DNA of 37,368 bases from CAVZLD01 sp964522605. GTDB taxonomy: Bacteria; Planctomycetota; Planctomycetia; Pirellulales; Pirellulaceae. Where the stretch lies: the NCBI GenBank assembly GCA_964522605.1, contig CAZFWV010000030.1, positions 1-37,368 of the forward strand, read 5' to 3'. Every line of letters starts with the position of its first letter. Position 1 is the first letter of the stretch. The position numbers and the translations under genes were made by a program. Positions 1 to 8,749 of this stretch are shown here, piece by piece. The notes under the pieces were generated by a model. That model saw only the letters and a list, made by a program, of their open reading frames with translations. It had not been told where the DNA came from and ran no database searches.

Positions 1-62
1 ACACTGGCAAAGCCAGTGGCACACCGTTTGAACACTGGCAAAGCCAGTGGCACACGGTTTGC
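1..62. repeat. Tandem palindromic repeat, two 31-bp units
   Basis: Two near-identical 31-bp units (1-31 and 32-62) each carry the perfect hairpin CACTGGC-AAA-GCCAGTG (2-18 and 33-49) followed by GCACAC. The same hairpin recurs in opposite orientations at 7189-7256, so this is a dispersed element and not local chance. It lies just downstream of the stop of the minus-strand SPFH gene, where it could act as a transcript-end structure. No T-tract follows, so an intrinsic terminator is not shown. Confidence 0.85.
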
Positions 63-112
63 GCCGAGTGCGGCAGCACTTCACTTGGTTACGGCCAAAG
101 GCAGCACTGCGT

Positions 113-973
113 TTATTCGGGAGGCGTTTGAGGGCGCGACTTGTCGGTCGGCACGGTGAACAGGGCCTGGAACGAATTGGGCAGAAACACTTTGTCGGAC
201 GGATTCTTACTGATCGTATCGAATCCGGTCAGATATTTCTGAGCGATCAGCACGGCCGCAGCCTGCTCGCCACCGATTCGTTCGGTCAGCTTGGCCAGGT
301 AGTGCGATTCTGCCTCGGCGGCGAGTTCCAGCGCCTGGGCTTGACCTTCTGCACGGAGGACAGCGGCTTTCTTTTGCGCTTCGGCGACTCGCACCTCGGC
401 TTCCGCCGCTCCTTCGGCTTCTGCGATCAAGGCGCGCCGCTTTCGCTCCGCGTCCATCTGCTGGCTCATCGCCCGCGCCGTATCGTCGGAGGTCTGGATC
501 TCCTGGATCTCGACGCGTGTAAACTGGATCCCCCATTTCCGCGCCGTCTCGGAAAGCTCGGCAGCAATCCGCTCATTAATGGACTGCCGTTCCGCTAGCA
601 GTTCGTCGAGGTTCATCGTGCCGACATTCGACCGCAGCGCATTCAGCGCGATGTCGGAAACCGCGCGGGGCAGGGAATCAATTTCATAGAGCGCCTTCCG
701 AGGATCGATGATCCGCCAATAGACGCTGGCGTTGGCGTGGACCGCCACATTATCGCGCGTGTGCGATTGGCGTGTGGGGGTATCGGTTTGCTGTTCCGTG
801 AGTTCAATCAGATAGCCCTGCTTGTTGACCTGTTCTCCCCAGTCATCGACGCGTTTGATCTGCTCAATTAACGGCAATCGAAATCGGAGTCCCTCGCGTT
901 GGATCCGGCTGAACTTGCCAAAGCGCTCAATCACAGCACAGTGACTCTGGGGAATCGTATAAACGATGGACAT
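113..973 (-). CDS. SPFH/band 7 (stomatin-like) protein
   Basis: Protein of about 286 residues with the stomatin/prohibitin order: a short N-terminal strand (VYTIPQ), the SPFH core with ERFGKF near residue 16 and DPRKALYEI near 87, then a long Ala/Glu/Arg-rich coiled coil (roughly 165-235, many EAEG/AEAQ steps) and a hydrophobic C-terminal segment. Stomatins form membrane-associated oligomers that scaffold proteins and often pair with NfeD. The start is the ATG at 973: it has GAGGAG just upstream and lies one base after the NfeD stop, so the two genes are translationally coupled. The open frame extends further upstream, but only into the NfeD gene. There is no obvious N-terminal transmembrane helix, unlike QmcA-type members, so membrane attachment may depend on NfeD. 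The family call is firm; the cellular role is not known. Confidence 0.9.
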   Translation of the reverse strand: MSIVYTIPQSHCAVIERFGKFSRIQREGLRFRLPLIEQIKRVDDWGEQVNKQGYLIELTEQQTDTPTRQSHTRDNVAVHANASVYWRIIDPRKALYEIDSLPRAVSDIALNALRSNVGTMNLDELLAERQSINERIAAELSETARKWGIQFTRVEIQEIQTSDDTARAMSQQMDAERKRRALIAEAEGAAEAEVRVAEAQKKAAVLRAEGQAQALELAAEAESHYLAKLTERIGGEQAAAVLIAQKYLTGFDTISKNPSDKVFLPNSFQALFTVPTDKSRPQTPPE

Positions 974-974
974 A

Positions 975-1466
975 TCAGCTCCTCTCATCAATAGGCTCGA
1001 CCACCAACTCGCCGTTGCGTTCGCCAATCACCCGAACCTGGGCTCCATCGATCAGATCGACATCACATTCGTAGGTCCAGAGATCTCCATGGAGGCACAG
1101 CATCTTCCGTCCTTGAACGTCGCGAATTCGTCCCTTTTCTCCCATCAGTCCGCGAACTCCCGAGCGGTAACGCGTGGGGGCGACGACGCGATTCACGAAT
1201 TGCGAGACGAACTCCCGCCAAACTGCATAGTGTAGATAAACGAGCGCCGCCCAGGCGAAGAGCCCGATCACGATTCGATACAACGGGTGGACCGGAACCC
1301 AGAGCGCCACCGCGACCGCTCCCAGGATATACGCAATGTGAGTCGCTTGATCTTCCTGGAAGAACACGTCTACCAGGATCAGGATCAGGCCGACCAGGAG
1401 CAACGTCTGTGGCAGGGACAACCCCCACCAACTGACCCCATCCGCCAGGAGTATCAAGTGGTTCAC
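975..1466 (-). CDS. NfeD-like membrane protein
   Basis: About 163 residues. Three hydrophobic segments occupy the N-terminal two thirds (around LPQTLLLVGLILILV, AYILGAVAVALWV and IVIGLFAWAALVYL), followed by a C-terminal OB-fold-like soluble domain (GEKGRIRDV ... GAQVRVIGERNGELVVEP) typical of short NfeD proteins. NfeD proteins are partners of SPFH proteins in the membrane. The start chosen is GTG at 1466, because a perfect GGAGGT lies 6 bases upstream; the TTG at 1490 would place that site inside the coding region. The stop is one base before the stomatin start, consistent with a two-gene operon. What the pair does in this organism is not shown by the sequence. Confidence 0.88.
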   Translation of the reverse strand: MNHLILLADGVSWWGLSLPQTLLLVGLILILVDVFFQEDQATHIAYILGAVAVALWVPVHPLYRIVIGLFAWAALVYLHYAVWREFVSQFVNRVVAPTRYRSGVRGLMGEKGRIRDVQGRKMLCLHGDLWTYECDVDLIDGAQVRVIGERNGELVVEPIDERS

Positions 1467-1636
1467 CGCACGACCTCCCCCTTCCGCCAATCAACGCCGT
1501 CACCAAGAAGACGGGTATGAATTGGCCCGGCTTGACCGATCCGACCAGCAGCTGAGTCGTGAACACCGCGACTCAGACCGTTTGTATCCCCAAGAGCATT
1601 CGGAAACACGCCTCCAATCTTGCCGCAAACCCGACG

Positions 1637-3031
1637 TCAGGCTCCAAACTGGCGGATTCCCGGAATCGCAATTTGGTTTTCCGGTGGGATTTCGACCGTC
1701 CCCTTTTCGAAATCTTCCGCAGTCGGTTTCAAGGTCAGATGATAAATCTTCGGATTCTTGTTCGGATCCTCCATCATTTCATTCCAGAAAACCTGCTGGC
1801 CGGAATAGGCCGAGATCCGACCCATCACCGCGGTCGCGGTCGACTCGGCCACAGCCCGCGCCTCGCTATGCGGCTCTCCCTTGTTGACCAGATACAGCGT
1901 GTCCACCTGTTCCTGCTGGTGACTGGTGGGCGCTTCCAGCAAATCACTGGGAATGGGGGACTGCTGTGCATGAGGATGATCCGAGCCATCGGATTGCCCC
2001 TTTTCGAATACGAAATCGTGTCCGACCCAATTCCAGCACTGGTTGACCTGCCGACACATGGAGTGGATATGCAGTCCCTCACCGTAGTCATAGTCGACGC
2101 TGAAGAAGTCGTACATATCCCCGGCACAGCGTTGCGCCCGTCCGCCAAACCCGACGGCGCTCTGCGGCGGTCGGCCACAAAACCAATTCGCCACGTCGAT
2201 GTTGTGCACATGTTGCTCGACAAGGTGATCACCAGAAAGGGCCACCCAGTTCTGCCAGGTACGCACGAGATCATCGGCGGTCTGCGGGTTGATCGGGCTG
2301 GTGGCGAACATCGAGGCAATACAAAACGAAACGCGCCCGGCGTAGAGTTTGCCGTAGGCCTGTTCCACGGCGAGTGCCTGGTGCGTCAGGCGGTACTTCC
2401 AGTCGTGACGCATCTCCGTTCCTGCGGTAATGACCAGGCCTTTCCGCAATGCTTCCTCACCCGCAGCAATCACACGCCGACAGCCGGGCGGATCAACGGC
2501 GACGGGCTTCTCGATGAACGCATGCTTGCCGGCCTTGATCGCCGCCTCCAGTTGCAGCGGCCGAAAGAGGGGCGCGGCGACAATCATCACGATTTCGACA
2601 TCGGTCTGCAGGAGGTCCAGGTAACTCGTTGGTCCACCAAAACAGCGCTCCGGCGCAACATCGAACCGTTTTCCCGCCCGCAAGGCGCGATCACGAAAAT
2701 AGTCCGCTAGCGCAGCAACCTGGACATCGTAGCCCAACAGCTTTCCTGCATCCAAGGCATCGGCGACGGCACCGCAACCGCGACCTCCACAGCCAATCAA
2801 CCCGATCTTCACGCGTCGGCCGGCTCCCTTCTCCGCAGCTCCCAAGATCTGTATCGTTCCCAATGCAGCACCGCAGCCCACGGCAGACCGCACGAAATCA
2901 CGCCGCGAGATCCCATCGTTCGTTGGCTGCGCGGCAGGCGATTCGTCTCGACAAAAAGCAACTTGAGACTTGTCGACAGGAAGTTGATTACGGACGCACT
3001 TGGACGACGCACTGCTGAATTGCTTCTTCAT
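1637..3031 (-). CDS. Tat-exported Gfo/Idh/MocA family oxidoreductase
   Basis: 464 residues. A twin-arginine signal (SRRDFVRSA, residues 42-50) is followed by a hydrophobic stretch ending near LGAAEKG, so the protein is predicted to be exported folded with its nicotinamide cofactor. The Rossmann motif is IGLIGCGGRG (77-86) and the catalytic-type Lys lies in EKP (174-176). A second conserved segment, EQHVHNIDVANW (272-283), fits the substrate-side histidine region. Family members oxidise or reduce sugars, inositols and glycosides; exported members are associated with making 3-keto sugars. The substrate cannot be read here. The start is ATG 3031, giving a long 41-residue region before the twin arginines; a weak G-rich stretch lies upstream. 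It is transcribed alone, separated by 170 bp from NfeD. Confidence 0.92.
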   Translation of the reverse strand: MKKQFSSASSKCVRNQLPVDKSQVAFCRDESPAAQPTNDGISRRDFVRSAVGCGAALGTIQILGAAEKGAGRRVKIGLIGCGGRGCGAVADALDAGKLLGYDVQVAALADYFRDRALRAGKRFDVAPERCFGGPTSYLDLLQTDVEIVMIVAAPLFRPLQLEAAIKAGKHAFIEKPVAVDPPGCRRVIAAGEEALRKGLVITAGTEMRHDWKYRLTHQALAVEQAYGKLYAGRVSFCIASMFATSPINPQTADDLVRTWQNWVALSGDHLVEQHVHNIDVANWFCGRPPQSAVGFGGRAQRCAGDMYDFFSVDYDYGEGLHIHSMCRQVNQCWNWVGHDFVFEKGQSDGSDHPHAQQSPIPSDLLEAPTSHQQEQVDTLYLVNKGEPHSEARAVAESTATAVMGRISAYSGQQVFWNEMMEDPNKNPKIYHLTLKPTAEDFEKGTVEIPPENQIAIPGIRQFGA

Positions 3032-3307
3032 CGGTCAGCCCCCATGAAACCAGGTAGGATTGTCCGTTGTGACAACCGTTTAACATGGTACCATGCCGCA
3101 GATCACGAGATAACACCTGACAAGTGGCTCGCTGATCGTTTTTCGCAAACATAACCTCCATAACTTCCTCGCAGTGATATGGCGTTGACTTTCGCACAAG
3201 GAGCTGTTCCACTGCCGACGCTAAGCGCAGAGGGCCGCGGAGAGAGAAAGTCGGACGCGTGTTGGGGGTGACGTCGATCTGGCAGTGAAGCAGGGAGAAC
3301 CGATTGG

Positions 3308-5026
3308 ATGGTAAACTCGCCAAATCACGCAAGTGATCTGTCTCGAGATCCTTTCTGGACACAGTTCCGCTCGTTCGACTACATCTATTGGCTCGCGAAC
3401 TGGATGGAGCTGGTCGAGCGTTTTGCCTACTACGGCGTGCGTGTTGTGTTGCCCGTGTTTATGGTCGCAGCATTCGAACAGGGCGGACCGGAGTTGAGTC
3501 AGATTCAGAAAGGGAACATTTACGCCGTTTGGGCCGTTGTCCAGTCCTTTGTGCCGATTCTGTCCGGCGGATTCGCCGACCGGTACGGCTACAAGTTGAA
3601 CATTGCGGTCTCGACAATCCTGAAGATCATCGGTTATCTGATCATGGGATACACGGTTCCGCTCGCCGAGTGGTGGAGCGGCATGGGATTGCGGGAAGCT
3701 CGACTTGCCGAGGCCGACCGTGCCTATGAGATCTTCTTCGCGGGCGCGATGTTTCTCGCGTTCGGCACGGCCGTGTTCAAACCGGGAGTCCAGGGTCTGA
3801 TCGCCAATCGAATGCCGCGCGGAGCCTCCTCGCTCGGCTGGGGCTTGTTCTACCAGATGGTGAACATCGGTGGCTTCATTGGCCCCCTGTTGGCCGGATA
3901 CTTGCGCGTCATCGAATGGCGATTCGTCTTCCTCGCGTGCTCGGCCGGTATCGCGCTCAACTTCCTGCCGCTGCTCCTGTTTCGCGAGCCAGAACGCCCC
4001 GCTCGCGATTCCCAGGACGGCCCGGCAAGTCTGCTCTATCACGCAGTCCGTGGACTGTTGGAACCACGTTTGTTCTTCTTCACGATCAGCTTCGCAGGAT
4101 TCTGGCTGATGTTTTACCAGCTGTTCGACATTCTGCCGAACTTCATCGATGATTGGGTGGACTCCCGTCGTGTCGCGGACACACTCACCGCAATCCTCGG
4201 CAGTTCAGCAGTTCCTACAGTGAATGGGGGCAACTTGCCGCAGGAATGGATGATCAACTTCAACGCCTTACTGATCAGCCTGTTCGCCTTCCTGATCGCC
4301 TACTTGACGGGAAGAATGCGTTCGCTGATTGCGATCATCATCGGGATCGGAATCTCGGCTGTCGCGATCTTTGGCCTGGGACTGAGTATGAACGGCTGGT
4401 GGATTTTGGGAGCCATTGGTTTGTTTTCCCTCGGCGAGATGATGGCGAGCCCAACGAAGATGCGGTATTTGGCCGGGATCGCGCCAGCGGGCAAGGAAGG
4501 TCAATACATGGGCTATGTCAACTTTACCGTGGGGATCGGATGGTCGATTGGCAGCATCATCGCCGGTCATCTTTATGAACGAGGGGGCGACAAAGTCGTT
4601 CTCGCACGCCGCTACTTGGTGGAGAAGCAGGATGTCGCTCAAGCCGCGGTGGATGCGATCTCGAAGAACGACCTGCTTCGCTATTTCGAACGGACGGTGG
4701 GTGTCGACGCGTGGCAGGCCCGAAGAATCCTATGGGAGACCTATCACCCTTACTCAATCTGGTACGTCTTCACGGCAATCGGAGCGGCTTCACTCGTGGC
4801 AATCGTTTTGTACAATGTCGTCGTGCAGGCTGCCGATGCAGACCCGGGACATTCCTTCAATCGGCATGGGCCCGCATGGGTGAAGAGGTTCCTGTTGCCC
4901 ATTTGTCTGTTGATGGTGGCAGGCACGATCTATAAACCGTCGCTTGGCCTGGGTCTGAATGCGGCGTTCTTCCTTTTGATGCTGTTCGTATCGCTGTGGG
5001 ATAACCCAAAGAACCTGAACACATGA
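3308..5026 (+). CDS. POT/PTR2-type MFS transporter (proton-dependent oligopeptide transporter family)
   Basis: 572 residues with about 12 or more hydrophobic segments. The POT signature ExxERFxYY appears as ELVERFAYY (E34, E37, R38, Y41, Y42), where these acidic and basic residues couple proton and substrate binding in the family. GGFADRYGYK (87-96) matches the MFS loop 2-3 motif and FYQMVNIGGFIGP (181-193) matches the second PTR2 signature. An extra-membranous insert of about 50 residues (roughly 420-470) before the last helices is longer than in small bacterial POTs. Substrate is likely di/tripeptides, but POT-like planctomycete proteins may carry other solutes. A monocistronic gene; the upstream 276 bp shows no recognised promoter. 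Confidence 0.88.
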   Translation: MVNSPNHASDLSRDPFWTQFRSFDYIYWLANWMELVERFAYYGVRVVLPVFMVAAFEQGGPELSQIQKGNIYAVWAVVQSFVPILSGGFADRYGYKLNIAVSTILKIIGYLIMGYTVPLAEWWSGMGLREARLAEADRAYEIFFAGAMFLAFGTAVFKPGVQGLIANRMPRGASSLGWGLFYQMVNIGGFIGPLLAGYLRVIEWRFVFLACSAGIALNFLPLLLFREPERPARDSQDGPASLLYHAVRGLLEPRLFFFTISFAGFWLMFYQLFDILPNFIDDWVDSRRVADTLTAILGSSAVPTVNGGNLPQEWMINFNALLISLFAFLIAYLTGRMRSLIAIIIGIGISAVAIFGLGLSMNGWWILGAIGLFSLGEMMASPTKMRYLAGIAPAGKEGQYMGYVNFTVGIGWSIGSIIAGHLYERGGDKVVLARRYLVEKQDVAQAAVDAISKNDLLRYFERTVGVDAWQARRILWETYHPYSIWYVFTAIGAASLVAIVLYNVVVQAADADPGHSFNRHGPAWVKRFLLPICLLMVAGTIYKPSLGLGLNAAFFLLMLFVSLWDNPKNLNT

Positions 5027-5049
5027 CGGGCACCTGAGGAATAGCTTAG

Positions 5050-5168
5050 AAACAACTTCCCGGTTTCGAATCCGTGTCGGGAGGACGAGGCTCCTGCCGA
5101 GCCGTGAATCGTCCGGAGACCTGCGGCTCGGCATCAGCCTCGCCCTCCCTCAATCGCCGAAGTTGTTT
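5050..5168. repeat. Dispersed palindromic repeat element, full copy with terminal inverted repeats
   Basis: A 119-bp element bounded by AAACAACTT (5050-5058) and its inverted copy AAGTTGTTT (5160-5168). Inside, two 26-bp arms (5079-5104 and 5124-5149) are inverted copies with 3 mismatches and contain GAGGCTCCTGCCGAGCCG-type sequence. A related copy of the inner palindrome lies at 24409-24476. It sits in the 184-bp space between the transporter and the GH99-like gene. No transposase is present, so it would have to be a non-autonomous or REP-like element. Confidence 0.85.
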
Positions 5169-5210
5169 TTGAGTCACCCCTAAAGGAATCCACTCTCGTG
5201 AGGACCTAGC

Positions 5211-6995
5211 ATGAGAATCCGCCTGAAGCAATGGATCATTATCCTGTCGGCAACTTGGATCGTGCACCCAAGCATCTGTCAGGCGCAGGGAGACATCTCC
5301 GCCATTAACCCGGGCGTACCCTGGCCGGCTGTGGACGCTCTCGGCCGCGTCCTTCCCGAACCCGACTCTGTCGGCCCCCTGCGCGATCAACACTTCGTCG
5401 GGATCTTCTATTTCCTTTGGCACGATCAGCGAGAAGGCAGAAGCCCTCATTGGGATGGTCCGTACGACGTCTCAAAGATCCTCGCACGCGACCCGGGGGC
5501 ACTGCAGAATCCCGATTCACCGCTTTGGGGCCCGATCGGGATGTATCACTACTGGGGCGAACCGCTGTATGGCTACTATCACAGCACCGATCCCTGGGTG
5601 ATCCGACGGCACGCCCATCTACTCGCCGATGCGGGCATTGACACGTTGATCTTCGACGCAACGAATGCAGTGACCTATCGCGACGCTTATCGTGCATTGT
5701 GCACAGTGTTCTCTCAGATTCGCAGCGAAGGCGATCGGACTCCCCAAATCGCTTTCATGGTGAATACGCGAGCCGGCGATACGGCGCACAAGATCTACGA
5801 AGACCTTTATCAGAAAGGCGATTTCCGGGAACTCTGGTTTATTTGGGAGGGCAAGCCATTACTCATTTGTGATCCGGAACAGGCAACGGACGAGTTGCGC
5901 GCATTCTTCACCTTGCGGCGGGCGCATTGGCCCTTCACCCGAGTGAATACGCCTTTCGCTTGGCACTGGGAGGCAGCCTATCCTCAGGTTTACGGCTATA
6001 CGGACGATCCCGATGTTCCGGAGCAGGTCAATGTCTCTGTCGCACAGAATCTTAAACTGAGCGATGGGTTGCCCACGAACATGAGCAGTGGCCAGGCGCG
6101 CGGCCGAAGCTACCACGACGGACAAATCGACACAAATCCGGATGCGGTCCTGCATGGTCACAACTTTCAAGAACAATGGCAACGAGCCTTCGAGCTGAAA
6201 CCACCGTTCGTGATGGTCACCGGATGGAATGAGTGGATCGCCGGACGATGGGGTGAACCGGGGAAACCGCTGGTGTTCGTCGATCAATTCACTCAGGAGA
6301 CAAGTCGCGACATCGAGCCGATGTCTGGTGGGCACGCAGACAATTATTACTGGCAACTGGTCGCCAACCTGCGAAGATTCCGGGGGGCGCCGGTGATTCC
6401 GAAGCCATCCGCTCCGATCACGATCGCGGTGGATGCAGATTTCGCGATTTGGCAGGATGTTCATCCTGAGTTTCGCGACCATTTGCACGAAACCGATCCC
6501 CGAGATCACGATGGAGCAGCGGGTCTGCATTACGTGAATCAATCCGGCCGGCACGATCTTCAGCTCTGCAAAATGGCCCGCGATGCCGACAATCTCTATT
6601 GCTACGTCCGCTGCCGCGAAGCGATCTCCGACTGGCAAGAGCTCCAAGGCCTGTGTTTGCTGCTGGACATCGACCAAGATCACCGAACCGGCTGGGAAGG
6701 ATTTGATTTCGTCGTCAACCGCACGGTCCAAGACGAGCAATCGACGTGGCTCGAAAAGTACACGAGCGACGGACAGTGGCAAGCGGTATCTCCCGTGCGC
6801 TATCGCCTCGCCGGTCAAGAAGTCCACTTCGCGATTCCAAGATCAGCAATCGGCCTGCCCCGCGATACGAACTCCATTGCTCTCGACTTCAAATGGACCG
6901 ATCACCTCCGACAACCAATGGATGTCATGGACTTTTACCTCAGCGGCGACGTCGCACCCGAAGGAAGATTCAAGTTCCGATACGTAGCCGACTGA
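5211..6995 (+). CDS. Secreted GH99-like glycosidase with C-terminal CBM9/DOMON-like domain
   Basis: 594 residues. Residues 1-25 form a signal peptide ending at CQAQG. The central region resembles GH99/GH71-type TIM barrels: FYFLWH (67-71), repeated HYW/GYYHSTDP segments (113-127), AGIDTLIFDA (141-150) and the conserved TGWNEW (337-342). From about 403 to the end a beta-sandwich-like module (TIAVDADFAIWQD ... GFDFVVNRT ... DFYLSGDVAPEGRFKFRY) resembles CBM9 or DOMON sugar-binding domains. GH99 enzymes cleave alpha-mannosides, so an alpha-mannan-like target is possible but unproven. The start is ATG 5211; AGGACC lies a few bases upstream. It is transcribed toward the convergent GH43-like gene. 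Confidence 0.75.
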   Translation: MRIRLKQWIIILSATWIVHPSICQAQGDISAINPGVPWPAVDALGRVLPEPDSVGPLRDQHFVGIFYFLWHDQREGRSPHWDGPYDVSKILARDPGALQNPDSPLWGPIGMYHYWGEPLYGYYHSTDPWVIRRHAHLLADAGIDTLIFDATNAVTYRDAYRALCTVFSQIRSEGDRTPQIAFMVNTRAGDTAHKIYEDLYQKGDFRELWFIWEGKPLLICDPEQATDELRAFFTLRRAHWPFTRVNTPFAWHWEAAYPQVYGYTDDPDVPEQVNVSVAQNLKLSDGLPTNMSSGQARGRSYHDGQIDTNPDAVLHGHNFQEQWQRAFELKPPFVMVTGWNEWIAGRWGEPGKPLVFVDQFTQETSRDIEPMSGGHADNYYWQLVANLRRFRGAPVIPKPSAPITIAVDADFAIWQDVHPEFRDHLHETDPRDHDGAAGLHYVNQSGRHDLQLCKMARDADNLYCYVRCREAISDWQELQGLCLLLDIDQDHRTGWEGFDFVVNRTVQDEQSTWLEKYTSDGQWQAVSPVRYRLAGQEVHFAIPRSAIGLPRDTNSIALDFKWTDHLRQPMDVMDFYLSGDVAPEGRFKFRYVAD

Positions 6996-7048
6996 GTTCC
7001 TCAAGAATATCCTGGCCGTAAAGCGACAATCAAGCCAACATCGCTCCC

Positions 7049-7142
7049 TCTGCGCCCCTCAGCGTCTCTGTGCACTCTGCGTTTCGATCTTTTCCCAAAG
7101 CACGTAGGGGTTTCGTGGTTCGCAGAGATGGTGAACGCAGAG
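7049..7142. repeat. Degenerate CTCTGCG/CGCAGAG repeat tract
   Basis: Short CTCTGCG words on the left (7049-7055 region and 7075-7083) are matched by inverted CGCAGAG/AACGCAGAG words on the right (7121-7127 and 7134-7142). The layout resembles the low-complexity GCAGAG repeats common between genes in planctomycetes. No gene or RNA was recognised here. Confidence 0.55.
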
Positions 7143-7188
7143 CAGCCTTCGGCCGCAACCAAAGGAAGTGCCGCACTCAGCGCAATTG

Positions 7189-7256
7189 GTGTGCCACTGG
7201 CTTTGCCAGTGTCCTCATGAGTCGAGGAAAAGCACTGGGCAAAGCCAGTGGCACAC
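7189..7256. repeat. Inverted pair of CACTGGC-type hairpins in a convergent intergenic space
   Basis: Arms GTGTGCCACTGG...GCCAGTG (7189-7211) and CACTGGG...GTGGCACAC (7233-7256) are inverted copies separated by 21 bp, and each arm is itself a hairpin of the family seen at 1-62. It lies between two genes that run towards each other (ends 6995 and 7283), so it could form a bidirectional transcript-end structure. The right arm has one additional G relative to the left. Confidence 0.85.
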
Positions 7257-7282
7257 ACTACAGTTGTCGCCGACCGAGTAGT

Positions 7283-8749
7283 CTACGGCGTATTTCGGAA
7301 CTGGATCGAGAACAGGTCGGCGTCGCGCAACACAAAACGCAAGCGGATGGGAACCTGCTGCAAATCACTCACATCCTCGCCTTTCTGCCAATGAACGACT
7401 CGGTCCAGTTGATCTCCCAGGATCTCAGGGCACTCCGCAAGTGTGAAGCCCGGGATCGGATCTCCCTGAACGTTCTGCAGCTCGACCCGAATACTGCCAC
7501 CCGCTGAGGTGGAGTAGTTCAGCGTGATTTCGTTTCCTGTAAAGGTCAGGGGCTTGGTCGTCATTTCCCCACCATCAAAGGGTGCATGGACGGAGGCAAA
7601 TCCATCCACCCGCAGCGTATAGCGGCGCACGTGGGATGTGGGATATCCGAGATTATGACTTACATAGAAGGTCAACTCGTCATCGCTGGACTGAATGATC
7701 CCGTGTACCGCATAATTCGCGCGCGAAGTCCAATTTCTCGGATCGAGGCCGGGACGGATAAATGCTTCCATGAAGGTTCGATCCAGCGCGGTGCCACCGC
7801 GTGTTGCGGCCAACAGGATGTCGGCGCAGTCGTCTGCATAACTCCACTCCTCCGGAGTCCCCAATCGGGCAAGTTGTTGATCTGTGAGAGCCCGGCGACC
7901 TGGAAAGAATCGAGTCGGCATCCCGAGGTAAATGTGTGGGGCGCGAAAATACGGCGCCATCTGGTTCGTGTAGAGGTGTTGAGCAGGCCAAGGACCAAAC
8001 TGCAGATCCACCGGTTCAGTCCAGTGGATGAAGTCCTGCGATGTGCACCGGGCGATCCAGCGCACTCCCTGGCGAAAGACACGAAAATAGCAGACATAGC
8101 ATCGCTCCGTCTCGGACCAAAACGCCACGTTCTGCGAGTCGAATGCTCCCTGAGTAATCACCGGATCCGCTTGCAGTTCACTCCAGTGGATCCCATCCGC
8201 GGATCCAAAGGCGATCAAACCCGGCTCTCCGGTTCCCCCGAGCGCTTTGTATCGTTGACTTGGATTCGCCGCCGGGTTGGCATCCTTGAACGGCGCAAAA
8301 TTATGGCACACACGGTGTCTGGCGATAATCACATTGTTGGCCGTCGATCCCGCGATCGAGACAAGTCCCAGATTCGGTTTCGTCCAATTCACTCCATCTT
8401 GACTCTCTGCATAGCAAGTCACCTCGGTATCGAGCGAATGTCGCGCCTCGGGCAGCCCGCGATAATACATGCGCAGGCAATCGTCATCCGGAATGACGGT
8501 CATATAGCCCGAGTAGACTCCTTCCCACGGCCGGTCAAAAGTCAGGACCTTTTCCCGTGCGATCGGCGTATGCAACCGCAGCGTTGCATCGCCATGCAGA
8601 GACTCAATCAAGTACGGGTCTACGAAGAGCTCTCGTCGGGAGCCGATTTCGCGCAGATCCTCGTCGGCCAGCGCAATCGCCGCCACCGGAAGTAGAATCA
8701 GAACGCCGACGAACGAGCGGCGTGCAGTAATCATCTTGCGGACCTTCAT
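7283..8749 (-). CDS. Exported GH43/GH32-like five-bladed propeller protein
   Basis: About 488 residues. A signal peptide (SFVGVLILLPVAAIALA, residues 12-28) precedes RRELFVDPYLIE (38-49), a segment seen in planctomycete proteins of the GH43/GH32/GH68 propeller class. Repeated patterns such as DGVNWTKP, DGIHWSEL and DFIHWTEP mark propeller blades, and a C-terminal beta-sandwich follows. A function as glycosidase is inferred from fold only; the three catalytic acids could not be assigned with certainty. The open frame runs upstream into tspO, but ATG 8749 overlaps the tspO stop as ATGA. A second ATG at 8734 has AAGG 8 bases upstream and is an alternative start. It is translationally coupled to tspO, an unexpected partner. 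Confidence 0.7.
   Translation of the reverse strand: MKVRKMITARRSFVGVLILLPVAAIALADEDLREIGSRRELFVDPYLIESLHGDATLRLHTPIAREKVLTFDRPWEGVYSGYMTVIPDDDCLRMYYRGLPEARHSLDTEVTCYAESQDGVNWTKPNLGLVSIAGSTANNVIIARHRVCHNFAPFKDANPAANPSQRYKALGGTGEPGLIAFGSADGIHWSELQADPVITQGAFDSQNVAFWSETERCYVCYFRVFRQGVRWIARCTSQDFIHWTEPVDLQFGPWPAQHLYTNQMAPYFRAPHIYLGMPTRFFPGRRALTDQQLARLGTPEEWSYADDCADILLAATRGGTALDRTFMEAFIRPGLDPRNWTSRANYAVHGIIQSSDDELTFYVSHNLGYPTSHVRRYTLRVDGFASVHAPFDGGEMTTKPLTFTGNEITLNYSTSAGGSIRVELQNVQGDPIPGFTLAECPEILGDQLDRVVHWQKGEDVSDLQQVPIRLRFVLRDADLFSIQFRNTP

Noticed and set aside
1559..2710. A 383-residue plus-strand open frame across the Gfo/Idh/MocA gene.
   Set aside because: It mirrors the coding strand of a clear oxidoreductase with Tat signal and EKP motif, and its sequence is arginine- and histidine-rich with no motif.
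5059..5085. GGTTTCGAATCC resembles a tRNA T-arm.
   Set aside because: No acceptor, D or anticodon arm could be paired around it and it lies inside a palindromic repeat.
5859..6827. A 322-residue minus-strand open frame inside the GH99-like gene.
   Set aside because: It is entirely inside a better-supported gene and shows no domain.
7586..8695. A 369-residue open frame on the plus strand opposite the GH43-like gene.
   Set aside because: It is antisense to a gene with a signal peptide and propeller motifs, lacks family-like sequence and has no good ribosome site; it is a shadow.
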